A stretch of 64,000 nt of DNA from Clostridiales bacterium (GCA_004556155.1 SFIM01000002.1:1-64000), one strand, 5' to 3'; positions 44,556 through 53,452 are shown, counted from the stretch's first letter. Notes: a model not told the origin generated them from the sequence alone. A program made the numbers and translations.

Positions 44556-44584
44556 ATCATACAATGAATATTCGCCCCTGTAAA
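44556..44584 (-). promoter_or_regulatory. Promoter of the M1-VanW operon
   Basis: TTTACA (44584-44579), a 17-bp spacer and TATGAT (44561-44556). The spacer contains one copy of the 14-bp repeated element. Confidence 0.7.
44565..44578 (-). repeat. 14-bp element GGGGCGAATATTCA, promoter copy
   Basis: It fills most of the spacer between the -35 and -10 boxes of the M1 operon promoter, so a protein bound here would block RNA polymerase. Confidence 0.7.
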
Positions 44585-44597
44585 GGCAAAAAGAGGC

Positions 44598-44626
44598 TTG
44601 CAATTGCAAACTTTTCGCGGTATCCT
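44598..44626 (+). promoter_or_regulatory. Promoter of the GNAT gene
   Basis: TTGCAA (44598-44603), a 17-bp spacer and TATCCT (44621-44626). It starts 14 bp from the divergent M1 operon promoter. Confidence 0.6.
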
Positions 44627-44670
44627 ATCATGGTGTTTATTGTGCGCATGCAAAGGAGAGGTTTTTTACC

Positions 44671-45810
44671 ATGACCGAATACCGCCTGGCCAGGCCGCAG
44701 GAAGAAGCGGACGTACTGGATTTTATCAACATGGTTTTCAGCATGCACTCGCAGCCGCATGATTTTGCCGCGCTGCTGCCCAAGGTGTACGCCCATCCTG
44801 GCTTTGCCCGCTATCATTATGTGGCGGTGGAGGACGGCCATATTCGCGGCACGGTGGCGCTGCTGCCCCTGACGCTGCGGGTGGAGGAAAACTGCGCCCT
44901 CAAGGCGGGCTATATCGGCTCGGTTGCGGTGCATCCCTATTCGCGCGGCGCGGGCCACATGAAGGCACTGATGCGCATGGCCCTGACCGATGCGGAGGCG
45001 CAGGGCTACGATCTGCTGGCGCTGGGTGGGCGGCGACAGCGCTATGCCTATTTCGGCTTTGAAAAGGGCGGCCAGCGGCTGACCTTTTCACTCAACAGCG
45101 ATAACGTGCGCCACGCCATGGCAGATGTGGATGAAGATGCCGTGCGCATCCGCGAGGTAACAGACGCGCAGGACACGGTGCTGGAAGACGTATGGCAGCT
45201 GAGCCGCCGTCAGATGCTTACCTGCGAGCGTGACCGTGAACGCCTGCTGGATATCTTTCATTCCTGGCATAACGCCCTGTATGTGCTGGAGGACGCGCGG
45301 CAGGACGGCACATTCCTGGGGTACCTGAACGCCTCGGGCGATCAGATCTGCGAGTTGGCGCTGCTGGACGAACGCCGCCTGGCAGAGACGCTCAAGGCCT
45401 GGATGCGCGGCCGCGCCAAGGCGGGCATCACCGTGCCCATGTACCAGCGCGTGCGTGCAAGCTATCTTAAGAGCATTGCGGAAAATTACACGGTAACCGA
45501 CGCGCACATGCTGCGCGTAATCAACTGGCGGCATACGCTGGAAACGCTGCTGACCTTCAAGTCGGGCTATCAGCCCCTGTGCGACGGACGGTTTGTGTTT
45601 GAGGTAGAGGACGGCGGCCGCTATCTCATCCAGGTGCGCGATCATGAGGTGGTTGTGCGCGACACGCAGGAAGCGCCCGCTCTGTGCTTTACCCAGCAGC
45701 GCGCGGCGGAGTTCTTCTTCTCCCCCTATTCGGCGCTGATGGAGGCTTCGCCCATGCTCAAGTCTTTCCTGCCCGCGCCCTTTGAAATCCCCTCGGCGGA
45801 CGCTTTTTAA
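44671..45810 (+). CDS. GNAT family N-acetyltransferase (Eis-like)
   Basis: A 379-residue protein with an N-terminal GNAT domain: IGSVAVHPYSRGAGHMKALM is the acetyl-CoA-binding motif A, followed by LALGGRRQRYAYFGFEKGGQ. A second GNAT-like part and a C-terminal SCP2-like domain fit the Eis architecture. Substrate unknown. AAGGAGAGG precedes the ATG. The next gene's promoter begins 3 nt after its stop. Confidence 0.83.
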   Translation: MTEYRLARPQEEADVLDFINMVFSMHSQPHDFAALLPKVYAHPGFARYHYVAVEDGHIRGTVALLPLTLRVEENCALKAGYIGSVAVHPYSRGAGHMKALMRMALTDAEAQGYDLLALGGRRQRYAYFGFEKGGQRLTFSLNSDNVRHAMADVDEDAVRIREVTDAQDTVLEDVWQLSRRQMLTCERDRERLLDIFHSWHNALYVLEDARQDGTFLGYLNASGDQICELALLDERRLAETLKAWMRGRAKAGITVPMYQRVRASYLKSIAENYTVTDAHMLRVINWRHTLETLLTFKSGYQPLCDGRFVFEVEDGGRYLIQVRDHEVVVRDTQEAPALCFTQQRAAEFFFSPYSALMEASPMLKSFLPAPFEIPSADAF

Positions 45811-45812
45811 GC

Positions 45813-45841
45813 TTGACAGCCGCCCCTTCGTTTGGTATGAT
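45813..45841 (+). promoter_or_regulatory. Promoter of the ABC-F leader
   Basis: TTGACA (45813-45818), a 17-bp spacer and TATGAT (45836-45841), predicting a start near 45848 and a leader of about 190 nt. Confidence 0.85.
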
Positions 45842-45872
45842 AAAGTTACCATAGACAGAAAGGGATGAAAAA

Positions 45873-45884
45873 ATGCGCAACTAA
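45873..45884 (+). CDS. Three-codon upstream ORF (Met-Arg-Asn) of the ABC-F leader
   Basis: ATG CGC AAC TAA has GAAAGGGA just upstream with a 7-nt spacer. An overlapping 13-residue ORF (ATG 45865) reads MKKCATNPALTKR but its ATG touches the ribosome binding site. Short upstream ORFs sense ribosome-targeting drugs in leaders of many resistance genes, so this is a candidate sensor. Translation is inferred. Confidence 0.55.
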   Translation: MRN

Positions 45885-45946
45885 TCCGGCTTTGACAAAA
45901 CGATAACAATGGCTATCCGCAGTGCGGAGCATTGTTTGCGTGTGTC

Positions 45947-46040
45947 AAAACGGAATAGCGGCGTAGATAGGCGGCGTGTTTTTGGCGTGCTGCTGTTTGC
46001 CTCCGTTTTTGGCCCACGCTGCGGGGAAACGGAGGTTTTT
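45947..46040 (+). promoter_or_regulatory. Attenuator: antiterminator and SD-containing terminator of the ABC-F gene
   Basis: CCTCCGTTT (46000-46008) pairs perfectly with AAACGGAGG (46027-46035), followed by TTTTT directly before the ATG at 46041. The 3' arm includes GGAGG, the gene's own ribosome binding site, so the hairpin can stop transcription and also hide translation initiation. AAAACGGA (45947-45954) can pair with TCCGTTTT (46002-46009), forming the alternative antiterminator. A further hairpin (TCCGCA/TGCGGA) lies at about 45916-45928 just after the upstream ORF. Confidence 0.75.
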
Positions 46041-47609
46041 ATGTTATCAGTTCGTCATCTCTCCATTCAGCACCGGCAGGATCTGCGCCCGCTGGTCGAT
46101 GACCTTTCCTTCACCGTATCCGGTCAGGATCGCCTGGCCATCATCGGCGAGGAGGGCAACGGCAAATCCACGGTGCTTAAAATACTATATCAGCCCACGT
46201 TGGCAGACGACTATGCGCTCTTCAGCGGCCAGGTCGACCGTTCGGGCGAACGGCTGGCCTATCTGCCCCAGGAGCTGCCCGAAGCGTGCCGCGAGCTGCC
46301 CGTATACGCCTTCTGCGCACAGTGCGAGGCCTTCCTGGAAGCCCCGCCGCGCGAGGTGCATACCCTGTGCGCCCAGCTTCGGCTGCCCGTCGAGCTGTGC
46401 TACGCCGAATGCCCAATGAAATCGCTTTCAGGCGGTGAAAAAATCAAGCTGCAATTGCTGCTGCTTCTGTGCGCGCACCCAACCCTCCTGCTGCTGGACG
46501 AGCCCAGCAACGATCTGGATCTGAGCGCGCTGGACTTTCTGGAGCGCTTCATCTGCACCTGCGGCCTGCCGGTGATCTACATCTCCCACGATGAAACGCT
46601 GCTGTCCCGCACAGCCACGCGTGTGCTGCATCTGGAGCTTACGCATCACAAAAAGGAGCCGCGCTGGACGCTGGCCAACGTTCCCTACGATGAATACATG
46701 TCCCGCCGAGCGCAGCAGCTATCCCTGCAGGAAAGCCGGGCGCAGATAGAAAAGCGCCAGGAGCGCATCCGACAGGAGAAATTCGAGCGCATCCTCAATG
46801 CCGTCGATCACGCGCAGGCGACCATCTCGCGCGGAGATCCGCATGGCGCACGGCTGCTAAAGAAGAAGATGCAGGCCGTCAAATCGCTGGAGCGCCGCTA
46901 CGAGCGCGAACGCGAGAATCAGACGCAGCGGCCCAACATCGAATACGCTATCGACGCTTCCTTCGTGGGCAGTCATGCCCTGCCCGCAGGCAAGGTGGCG
47001 CTAGATATCTCCCTGCCTGCGCTTTGCGTGGAAGGCCGCACGCTCAGCCGCGATATCTCCCTGCGCATGCAGGGCACGGATAAGGTGCTGCTGATCGGCG
47101 ATAACGGCTGCGGCAAGACGACGCTGCTGCGCAGGCTTGCGCAGAATCTGCTGGCGCGCGATGATATCCGCGCTGCCTATATGCCCCAGCGCTATGAAGA
47201 AACAATGGATGAAGACCAGAGCGCCATTGCCTATCTGCACACGCGCGGCGGCAAGGAGCAGCTGACCCGCCTGCGCACGTATCTGGGCGCGTTCAAGTTT
47301 TCCACCGAGGAGATGGAACATCCCATCCGCTCACTTTCGGGCGGGCAAAAGGCCAAGCTGTTTTTCCTCAGGATGATCCTGGAGGACGCAAACGTGCTGC
47401 TCTTGGACGAGCCCACCCGCAACCTGTCGCCCCTGTCCGCCCCTGTCATCCGCGCGCTGCTGCTGGATTTTCCCGGCGCCATCCTGGCCGTCACTCATGA
47501 CCGTCTGCTGATGCAGCAGTGGCCCGGCCGCGTGCTGCGCCTGACGGAGAATGGGCTGAGCGACGTAACGGCGGCGGTAAAATCGCAGAGCGGCGCAGTT
47601 GGGGCTTGA
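46041..47609 (+). CDS. ABC-F family ATPase, likely ribosome protection
   Basis: A 522-residue protein with two ABC domains and no membrane helices. Domain 1: Walker A GEEGNGKST, signature LSGGEKIKLQ, Walker B LLLLDEPSNDLD. An interdomain linker with charged helices follows (about 235-310). Domain 2: GDNGCGKTT, LSGGQKAKLFF and LLLDEPTRNLSPLS, where the usual DEPTNHLD is changed. ABC-F proteins bind the ribosomal E-site; some give resistance to macrolides, lincosamides, streptogramins or pleuromutilins. The attenuator leader favours drug-inducible expression. GGAGG lies 5 nt before the ATG. Confidence 0.9.
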   Translation: MLSVRHLSIQHRQDLRPLVDDLSFTVSGQDRLAIIGEEGNGKSTVLKILYQPTLADDYALFSGQVDRSGERLAYLPQELPEACRELPVYAFCAQCEAFLEAPPREVHTLCAQLRLPVELCYAECPMKSLSGGEKIKLQLLLLLCAHPTLLLLDEPSNDLDLSALDFLERFICTCGLPVIYISHDETLLSRTATRVLHLELTHHKKEPRWTLANVPYDEYMSRRAQQLSLQESRAQIEKRQERIRQEKFERILNAVDHAQATISRGDPHGARLLKKKMQAVKSLERRYERERENQTQRPNIEYAIDASFVGSHALPAGKVALDISLPALCVEGRTLSRDISLRMQGTDKVLLIGDNGCGKTTLLRRLAQNLLARDDIRAAYMPQRYEETMDEDQSAIAYLHTRGGKEQLTRLRTYLGAFKFSTEEMEHPIRSLSGGQKAKLFFLRMILEDANVLLLDEPTRNLSPLSAPVIRALLLDFPGAILAVTHDRLLMQQWPGRVLRLTENGLSDVTAAVKSQSGAVGA

Positions 47610-47634
47610 CATCCCAGATAATATTTCCTATAAT
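47606..47634 (+). promoter_or_regulatory. Promoter of the T-box operon
   Basis: TTGACA (47606-47611), a 17-bp spacer and TATAAT (47629-47634). The -35 box contains the stop codon of the ABC-F gene. Confidence 0.9.
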
Positions 47635-47640
47635 GAAACA

Positions 47641-47898
47641 ACGCAAGGATCGGGACAAGTAGCCCCGCCATTCCCCCTTTCAGAGAGCCCGCGGACGGTG
47701 CAAGCGGGCAGGGGCGGCGGTGTGAATACGCCCGGGAGCGCGAACCTGAAGGGCAACTGTGTAGGGAACGCCGGCGCGCCGGTTACAGCGCAGGGGAATT
47801 TGATGTTCCCGCTAAGGGAAAACGGCGCAAGCCTTTTCCAAACGGAAGTGGTACCGTGATGTGTTCATCGCCTTCCGGCATATGCCGGAGGGCGTTTT
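47641..47898 (+). promoter_or_regulatory. T-box riboswitch, tyrosine (UAC specifier)
   Basis: Stem I elements are visible: GGGACAAGTAGCC, AGAGAGCCC, GGTGCAAGC, and the specifier loop GTGAATACGCC with UAC (Tyr) at 47727-47729. The T-box sequence AACGGAAGTGGTACCGTG is at 47841-47858; its UGGU can pair with the ACCA end of uncharged tRNA. A terminator follows: CGCCTTCCGGCA and TGCCGGAGGGCG (47869-47894) then TTTT. Uncharged tRNA-Tyr should favour read-through into the aminotransferase, tyrS and yigZ. Confidence 0.92.
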
Positions 47899-47935
47899 CT
47901 TATCCCGCAAATCTGAAAGGAGTATCTATCCAACC

Positions 47936-49111
47936 ATGCAGGAATCCGAACGTTTCGCCGCCCGCGTAGAGGGCGTCAGCGGCAGTGCCATCCGCGAGCT
48001 GTTCAAGCTGACCTCCCGGCCGGGCGTCATCTCCTTCGGCGGCGGCAACCCGTCCCCCGCCGCGCTGCCCGATGAAATTGTGGCCGATATCTGCCGCGAG
48101 CTGGTGGCTACCAACGGCAAGGTGCTGCTGCAATACGGCATGACCGAGGGCCTGCCCGCCCTGCGCGAAAGCCTGACAGGCTATCTGCAAAGCGAATTTG
48201 GCGTAACCACCGATGCGGGCTGCATCCTGCCCGTAACCGGCTCCACCCAGGCGTTTAACCTGCTGCTGGACGCTTATACCGATCCGGGCGACGTAATTCT
48301 GACCGAAAATCCCACCTTCCTTGGCGCTACGCAGGCCATGCATCTGCATCAGCTGCGCGTCATCCCGGTGGACAGTGACGAGCAGGGGCTGCGCGTGGAC
48401 GCGCTGGAGGAGGCCATTCGCCGCCATCGTCCGCGCATGCTGTATACCATCCCCACCTTCCAGAACCCCACGGGCGTAACCATGCCGCTGGAACGACGCA
48501 AGCGCATTGCCGAGCTGGCCGCGCAGTATGATATCCTGGTGGCGGAGGATGATCCCTATCACTCTCTGCGCTATACGGGCGAAAGCCTGCCGGCCATCAA
48601 AGCCTTTGACATGGACGGTCATGTGGCGTTGATGGGCAGTTTTTCCAAGGTAATCTCCCCCGGCCTGCGCGTGGGCTTCCTGGTATGCGAGCCCAAGCTC
48701 CTTCGCAAGTGCGTTATCTGTAAGCAGTCGGACGATCTGCACACGGCCAACCTGAACCAGGCTGTCGTGGATGCTTATCTGCGCCGCGACCTGCTGCGTC
48801 CCCACGTGCAGGAAGTCTGCGCCCGCTATGGCGCGCAGCTGAACTGCATGCTCAGCGCGCTGGAGGAGATGCAGGGCGTGCAGCGCTTTACCCGGCCGGA
48901 GGGCGGCCTATTTATCTTCGCCTATCTGAAGAACAATGTGAACGCCACCGAAATGCTGATGAAGGCCGTGGATCGCGGCGTGGCCTACGTGCCAGGCACG
49001 TATTTCTATCCGGACGGCGGGCACGAGAACACCCTGCGGCTCAATTTCTCCAACGCCGATATTCCCACCATCGAGCGCGGCATGGCGCTGCTGAACGACT
49101 GTCTGAAATAA
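47936..49111 (+). CDS. Class I/II aminotransferase, tyrosine-regulated
   Basis: A 391-residue fold-type I PLP enzyme. VISFGGGNPSPAALPDEI near residue 31 and YTIPTFQNPTGVTM near 180 place it with the aromatic/2-aminoadipate (LysN/MocR-like) group. The PLP lysine is in MGSFSKVISPGLRVGF near 238, and RLNFSNADIPTIERGMALL is near the C-terminus. Its Tyr T-box suggests a role in tyrosine or aromatic amino acid metabolism. GGAG lies about 13 nt from the ATG, a long spacer, but no other start fits. Confidence 0.88.
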   Translation: MQESERFAARVEGVSGSAIRELFKLTSRPGVISFGGGNPSPAALPDEIVADICRELVATNGKVLLQYGMTEGLPALRESLTGYLQSEFGVTTDAGCILPVTGSTQAFNLLLDAYTDPGDVILTENPTFLGATQAMHLHQLRVIPVDSDEQGLRVDALEEAIRRHRPRMLYTIPTFQNPTGVTMPLERRKRIAELAAQYDILVAEDDPYHSLRYTGESLPAIKAFDMDGHVALMGSFSKVISPGLRVGFLVCEPKLLRKCVICKQSDDLHTANLNQAVVDAYLRRDLLRPHVQEVCARYGAQLNCMLSALEEMQGVQRFTRPEGGLFIFAYLKNNVNATEMLMKAVDRGVAYVPGTYFYPDGGHENTLRLNFSNADIPTIERGMALLNDCLK

Positions 49112-49148
49112 AAACCACAATACATCACACAATCAGGAGGAACATCAT

Positions 49149-50372
49149 ATGCATATTCTTGACACCCTGAAGGAACGCGGATTCATCGCCCAGGTAACCT
49201 TTGAAGACGATCTGTACAAGCAGCTGGAGCGCGAATCCACCCCCTTCTACGTAGGCTTTGACCCCACCGCCACCAGCCTGCACTTCGGCCACTTCATCCC
49301 CATCATCGCCATGGCGCACATGCAGCGCGCGGGCCACAAGCCCATCGCCCTGGTGGGCGGTGCAACGGCCATGATTGGCGACCCCAGCGGCAAAACCGAT
49401 ATGCGCAAGATGATGACCGTGGAAACCATCGATCACAACGTCGCCTGCATCAAGTCTCAGTTGTCCCGCTTTATCGAGTTTGGCGACGACAAGGCGCTGA
49501 TCGTCAACAACGCCGACTGGCTGCGCGGCCTGGGCTATATCGATTTCATCCGCGATATCGGCTCGCTGTTCTCCGTCAACCGCATGCTGACGGCCGAGTG
49601 CTACAAGCAGCGTCTGGAGCGCGGCCTGACCTTCCTGGAGTTCAACTACATGCTGATGCAGAGCTACGACTTCCTGCAGCTCTTTAAACACTACGGCTGC
49701 CGTCTGGAAATGGGCGGCGACGATCAGTGGAGCAACATGCTGGCCGGCGCGGATCTGATCCGCCGCAAGGAGCATGAGGACGCTTACGCCTGCACCTTTA
49801 AGCTGCTGATGAACCACGAAGGCAAAAAGATGGGCAAGACCGAAAAGGGCGCGCTGTGGCTGGACGCCAATCTGTGCTCCCCCTACGAGTTCTATCAGTA
49901 CTGGCGCAACATTGCCGACCAGGATGTAAGCAAATGCCTGGCGCTGCTCACCTTCCTGCCCATGGACGAAGTGCGCCGTCTCAGCGCCCTGCCCGGGCAG
50001 GAGATCAACGAGGCCAAGAAGGTGCTGGCCTTTGAGTGCACCAAGCTCGTCCATGGCGAGGAAGAAGCCACCAAGGCTCAGCAGGCGGCCAGCGCGCTGT
50101 TTGGCGGCGGCGCTGTCTCCCAGGATGTACCCACCTTCAATATCACCCGCGATTTGCTGTCTGCCGACGGCCGCCTGACCACGCTGCTCAACAGCTGCGG
50201 TCTGTGCACCAGCCGCGGTGAAGCCCGCAAGCTTGTGCAGCAGGGCGGCGCTACGGTGGGCGACAGCAAGGTAACGGATATCGATTTCGTCATCACGGCG
50301 GATATGATCGGCTCCGACGGCCTGCTGCTGCGCAAGGGCAAGAAGAGCTACTGCCGCCTGGTGCTGATCTAA
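49149..50372 (+). CDS. tyrS: Tyrosyl-tRNA synthetase
   Basis: A 407-residue class I aminoacyl-tRNA synthetase. The HIGH-type motif is LHFGHFIP near residue 40, the KMSKS-type loop is KMGKTEKGALWLD near 229, and the tyrosine pocket includes QSYDFLQLF and GGDDQWSNMLAG. A C-terminal S4 domain follows (residues 345-405). The GHF and KMGK variants mark the TyrS group common in Clostridia and many others. AGGAGG precedes the ATG. Under the Tyr T-box. Confidence 0.96.
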   Translation: MHILDTLKERGFIAQVTFEDDLYKQLERESTPFYVGFDPTATSLHFGHFIPIIAMAHMQRAGHKPIALVGGATAMIGDPSGKTDMRKMMTVETIDHNVACIKSQLSRFIEFGDDKALIVNNADWLRGLGYIDFIRDIGSLFSVNRMLTAECYKQRLERGLTFLEFNYMLMQSYDFLQLFKHYGCRLEMGGDDQWSNMLAGADLIRRKEHEDAYACTFKLLMNHEGKKMGKTEKGALWLDANLCSPYEFYQYWRNIADQDVSKCLALLTFLPMDEVRRLSALPGQEINEAKKVLAFECTKLVHGEEEATKAQQAASALFGGGAVSQDVPTFNITRDLLSADGRLTTLLNSCGLCTSRGEARKLVQQGGATVGDSKVTDIDFVITADMIGSDGLLLRKGKKSYCRLVLI

Positions 50373-50381
50373 GCCTCCCTC

Positions 50382-51014
<633 letters not shown>

Positions 51015-51057
51015 AAACACAAAAGCATCCCGCAAAGGGCAATATTCTTAAAACAAG

Positions 51058-51100
51058 GAACAATCATAGCAGGTTGCACTGCTGTGGCTGTTCTTGTGTT
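51058..51100 (+). terminator. Terminator after yigZ
   Basis: GAACA-AT-CATAGCAG pairs with CTGCTGTG-GC-TGTTC around a 6-nt loop, with one mismatched pair of bases and one G-U, followed by TTGTGTT. Confidence 0.6.
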
Positions 51101-51122
51101 TGATGCTGTTGTGTGATAATAT
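51094..51122 (+). promoter_or_regulatory. Promoter of the AT-rich orphan gene
   Basis: TTGTGT (51094-51099), a 17-bp spacer and TAATAT (51117-51122). The -35 is off consensus and overlaps the terminator T-run. Confidence 0.45.
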
Positions 51123-51167
51123 GAAGCTGAGCAGGGCTGCAAATCGGAATTTATAGAGGTGTTGAAC

Positions 51168-51533
51168 TTGGACATTAAGAGGACAAAATCGTATTATGAA
51201 GAAATAAGCAATCATGACCTATGCGATTGTGCATATTGTCAAAATTATGTCCATGAAATCAAAGCCGCCTATCCTGAAATTGCTGAATTTCTTTTTTCGT
51301 TAGGAATTGATATAGAAAAACCGTTTGAAACAATGCCCCTCGATCCAGATGAAACGGGGTATATCGAGTATATATCTGCCCAATATATCGTTTGCGGAGG
51401 GTCTGTTGATTTTGTCAAAACAGTCATAGGTTCTGTAAATGTGGATATCGCTGGTGCACATCCGTCAACACAGATGAATGAAGCTCATTTCGTTATTGAA
51501 ATATACCCTATTCGCTTGAAGTGGGTAATGTAG
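51168..51533 (+). CDS. Conserved hypothetical protein in an AT-rich gene
   Basis: A 121-residue soluble protein I cannot assign a function. It starts MDIKRTKSYYEEISNHDLCD, has a CDCAYC cysteine cluster near residue 19, then PFETMPLDPDETGYIEYISA, and ends EIYPIRLKW. I recall similar hypothetical proteins in other Clostridia, sometimes near toxin-type loci, but this is memory only. TTG at 51168 is preferred (AGAGG about 8 nt upstream); GTG 51159 overlaps it. Its base composition is clearly more AT-rich than all neighbours, suggesting recent acquisition. Confidence 0.65.
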   Translation: MDIKRTKSYYEEISNHDLCDCAYCQNYVHEIKAAYPEIAEFLFSLGIDIEKPFETMPLDPDETGYIEYISAQYIVCGGSVDFVKTVIGSVNVDIAGAHPSTQMNEAHFVIEIYPIRLKWVM

Positions 51534-51597
51534 ACAAATTCCAGTTTGTCCGGCAGATAATGGCGCACTTTTCATGCGTCCTAAATCCGTACAATTC

Positions 51598-51628
51598 AAA
51601 AGGCGCGACTTTCGTGGTCACGCCTTTT
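51598..51628 (+). terminator. Terminator between the orphan gene and the HAD gene
   Basis: AAAAGGCG pairs with CGCCTTTT, with an inner GAC/GTC stem. It works for both convergent genes. Confidence 0.75.
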
Positions 51629-51682
51629 ACATATTTTGTTGTCTTGCCCTGTTAAGCCGCAGGGCGCTTTATTATGCAAGCA

Positions 51683-52516
51683 TTACACTGACAATACGTA
51701 TTTTTCAATCGCCTGCGCCAGACCATCCTCGGTGTTTGGAGCCGTCACCTGCCAGGCATAGCGCTTGATTTCATCCGTCGCATTTCCCATGGCCACGGGA
51801 TATCCAGCACGCCGGAACATGGGCAGGTCGTTGTCATAGTCGCCAAACACCATCACGTTCTCCAACGGGATTCCATAAAACGCGGCCAGCTCTGCCAAGC
51901 CCGTTCCCTTGTCCACGCCCTGTGGCATCACTTCCAGGTTCAGCCCGCCCGAGGTTGTAATATACGCACCGGGCACCTGCTGCAGCTCCGCGCGTGCGCG
52001 CTCCCGCATTTCCTGATCCGGGAATTTAAACAAAAACACCTTGTAAACCGGCTGATCCAGCATGGCGCGGATGTTTTCCGCACCGCAGATATGCTGCACA
52101 TGATAATCCCGCAGCATCACATGGGTGATCTGCTGAAAATACCCGCCGCCATCGCCGTTGGCTTCATGCCGATCCATAAATGCGCCGGGCATGGTGATGC
52201 GATACTGAATCGGATAACGCTCGGCAATCTCCTGCGCCATGCGAGCTGAGGCAGCATCCAGCAGATGTTCCCCCACCATGCACTGAGAAATACCATCAAA
52301 TACCGAGCCGCCGTTGGAGGCGATAATCGAGCAATTCAGCCCCACGTCGCGCGCCAGGGCGCAGCAATGCGTATGAAAACGTCCGGTGCACATGGTGAAT
52401 ATCGCGCCCTTTTCCTGCGCCTTCCTGAGCGCGCTCAGCGTGCGCGGGCTAATCCTGCCCTGGGCATCCAGCAGCGTTCCGTCCATATCGGATGCGATCA
52501 ATCGTATATCAGGCAT
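51683..52516 (-). CDS. HAD-IIB family phosphatase (Cof-type)
   Basis: A 277-residue cytoplasmic phosphatase. Motif I is ASDMDGTLLDAQG with the nucleophile Asp near residue 9, motif II is in TMCTGR, a conserved Lys is in GVDKGTGL near 198, and motif IV is FGDYDNDLPMF. The large C2B cap lies between. It likely acts on sugar phosphates or FMN-like compounds. It is last in a leftward group with RluA and spmBA. Confidence 0.9.
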   Translation of the reverse strand: MPDIRLIASDMDGTLLDAQGRISPRTLSALRKAQEKGAIFTMCTGRFHTHCCALARDVGLNCSIIASNGGSVFDGISQCMVGEHLLDAASARMAQEIAERYPIQYRITMPGAFMDRHEANGDGGGYFQQITHVMLRDYHVQHICGAENIRAMLDQPVYKVFLFKFPDQEMRERARAELQQVPGAYITTSGGLNLEVMPQGVDKGTGLAELAAFYGIPLENVMVFGDYDNDLPMFRRAGYPVAMGNATDEIKRYAWQVTAPNTEDGLAQAIEKYVLSV

Positions 52517-52546
52517 GGTTTTCTCCTTTATCCTTGGTTAATCAGT

Positions 52547-53395
52547 TTAAAACGGCGGGTCAATGCGTATATCCAGCCCGTCAATCTCCGGCATCGCGCC
52601 CTGCGTATCAATCAGCAAGCGCGTGGCGCACAGCATCAGCCGACCCTTGCCATATTCGCGGTTGGCCGCGCGATCGCCATACAGATCATCGCCAATGATG
52701 GGATGCCCCAGAAAGCTCAGATGCGCGCGAATCTGATGCGTGCGCCCTGTATGCAGGATCACGCGCAGGCGCGAGGTTGCCCCCGCTTGGATGGTTTCAT
52801 ATTCCGTTTCGATGGGCTTGGCCTGCGGCAGCGCCTTGGCAGACACATGCACCACTGCACGAACAGGATCCTTGATCAGATAGGCATGACAATCCGCCTG
52901 CGCGGGCTGCGGCGTGCCCAGCACCAGACACTGATACTCCTTGCGCCCGGTGCGGCGGGCAAACATCTCCTTTAAGGCATTTTCAGCCATGTCGTCCTTG
53001 GCCAACGCAATCAGCCCGCTGGTTTGATAATCCAGCCGATGACACAACCGGGGCTGATACGCACCCTGGGCATGCAGCACCGCCCAATCCGTCACCGTCA
53101 TGCTGCTGTAGCGGTCAGCGTCAGTCGCCAGCCCGGCAGGCTTATTCAGGATCAGCAGATGCTCGTCCTCATAAACAATCGGAATCTGCATTTCATAAGG
53201 GGTAAACACCGCAATCTGCGCGCCAGGCAGCGCGCGCGTATCCCGCGGGGTACGCTGACCGTTCATTTTTACGTCCCGCGCGGCAAAGGCCGCGCGGCGC
53301 GCCCGCTCAGGAAGCAGCGGCAGCGCATGCGCCAAATACTTGTCCAGCGTCATGTCGGGCAGGTTGTCCGGCACGGTCAATGTGTATTTCTGCAC
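52547..53395 (-). CDS. RluA family pseudouridine synthase
   Basis: A 282-residue enzyme that isomerises uridine in rRNA or tRNA. An S4-like N-terminal part is followed by the catalytic motif CHRLDYQTSGL, with Asp near residue 123, and TGRTHQIRAHLSFLGHPIIGD. GTG at 53395 is favoured because AAGGGGGG ends 7 nt upstream; the ATG at 53413 lies before it. RluD/RluB-type target specificity cannot be decided. Confidence 0.88.
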   Translation of the reverse strand: MQKYTLTVPDNLPDMTLDKYLAHALPLLPERARRAAFAARDVKMNGQRTPRDTRALPGAQIAVFTPYEMQIPIVYEDEHLLILNKPAGLATDADRYSSMTVTDWAVLHAQGAYQPRLCHRLDYQTSGLIALAKDDMAENALKEMFARRTGRKEYQCLVLGTPQPAQADCHAYLIKDPVRAVVHVSAKALPQAKPIETEYETIQAGATSRLRVILHTGRTHQIRAHLSFLGHPIIGDDLYGDRAANREYGKGRLMLCATRLLIDTQGAMPEIDGLDIRIDPPF

Positions 53396-53452
53396 GCGCA
53401 CGCCCCCCTTCATATTCCGAATTCTTATTATATGTAAAATGCGCCCTGCCTG

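Noticed and set aside
45909..46040. In-frame N-terminal extension of the ABC-F protein from 45909
   Set aside because: The added 44 residues do not resemble ABC-F N-termini, and the region is better explained as a structured leader with its own uORF; GGAGG lies 5 nt before 46041.
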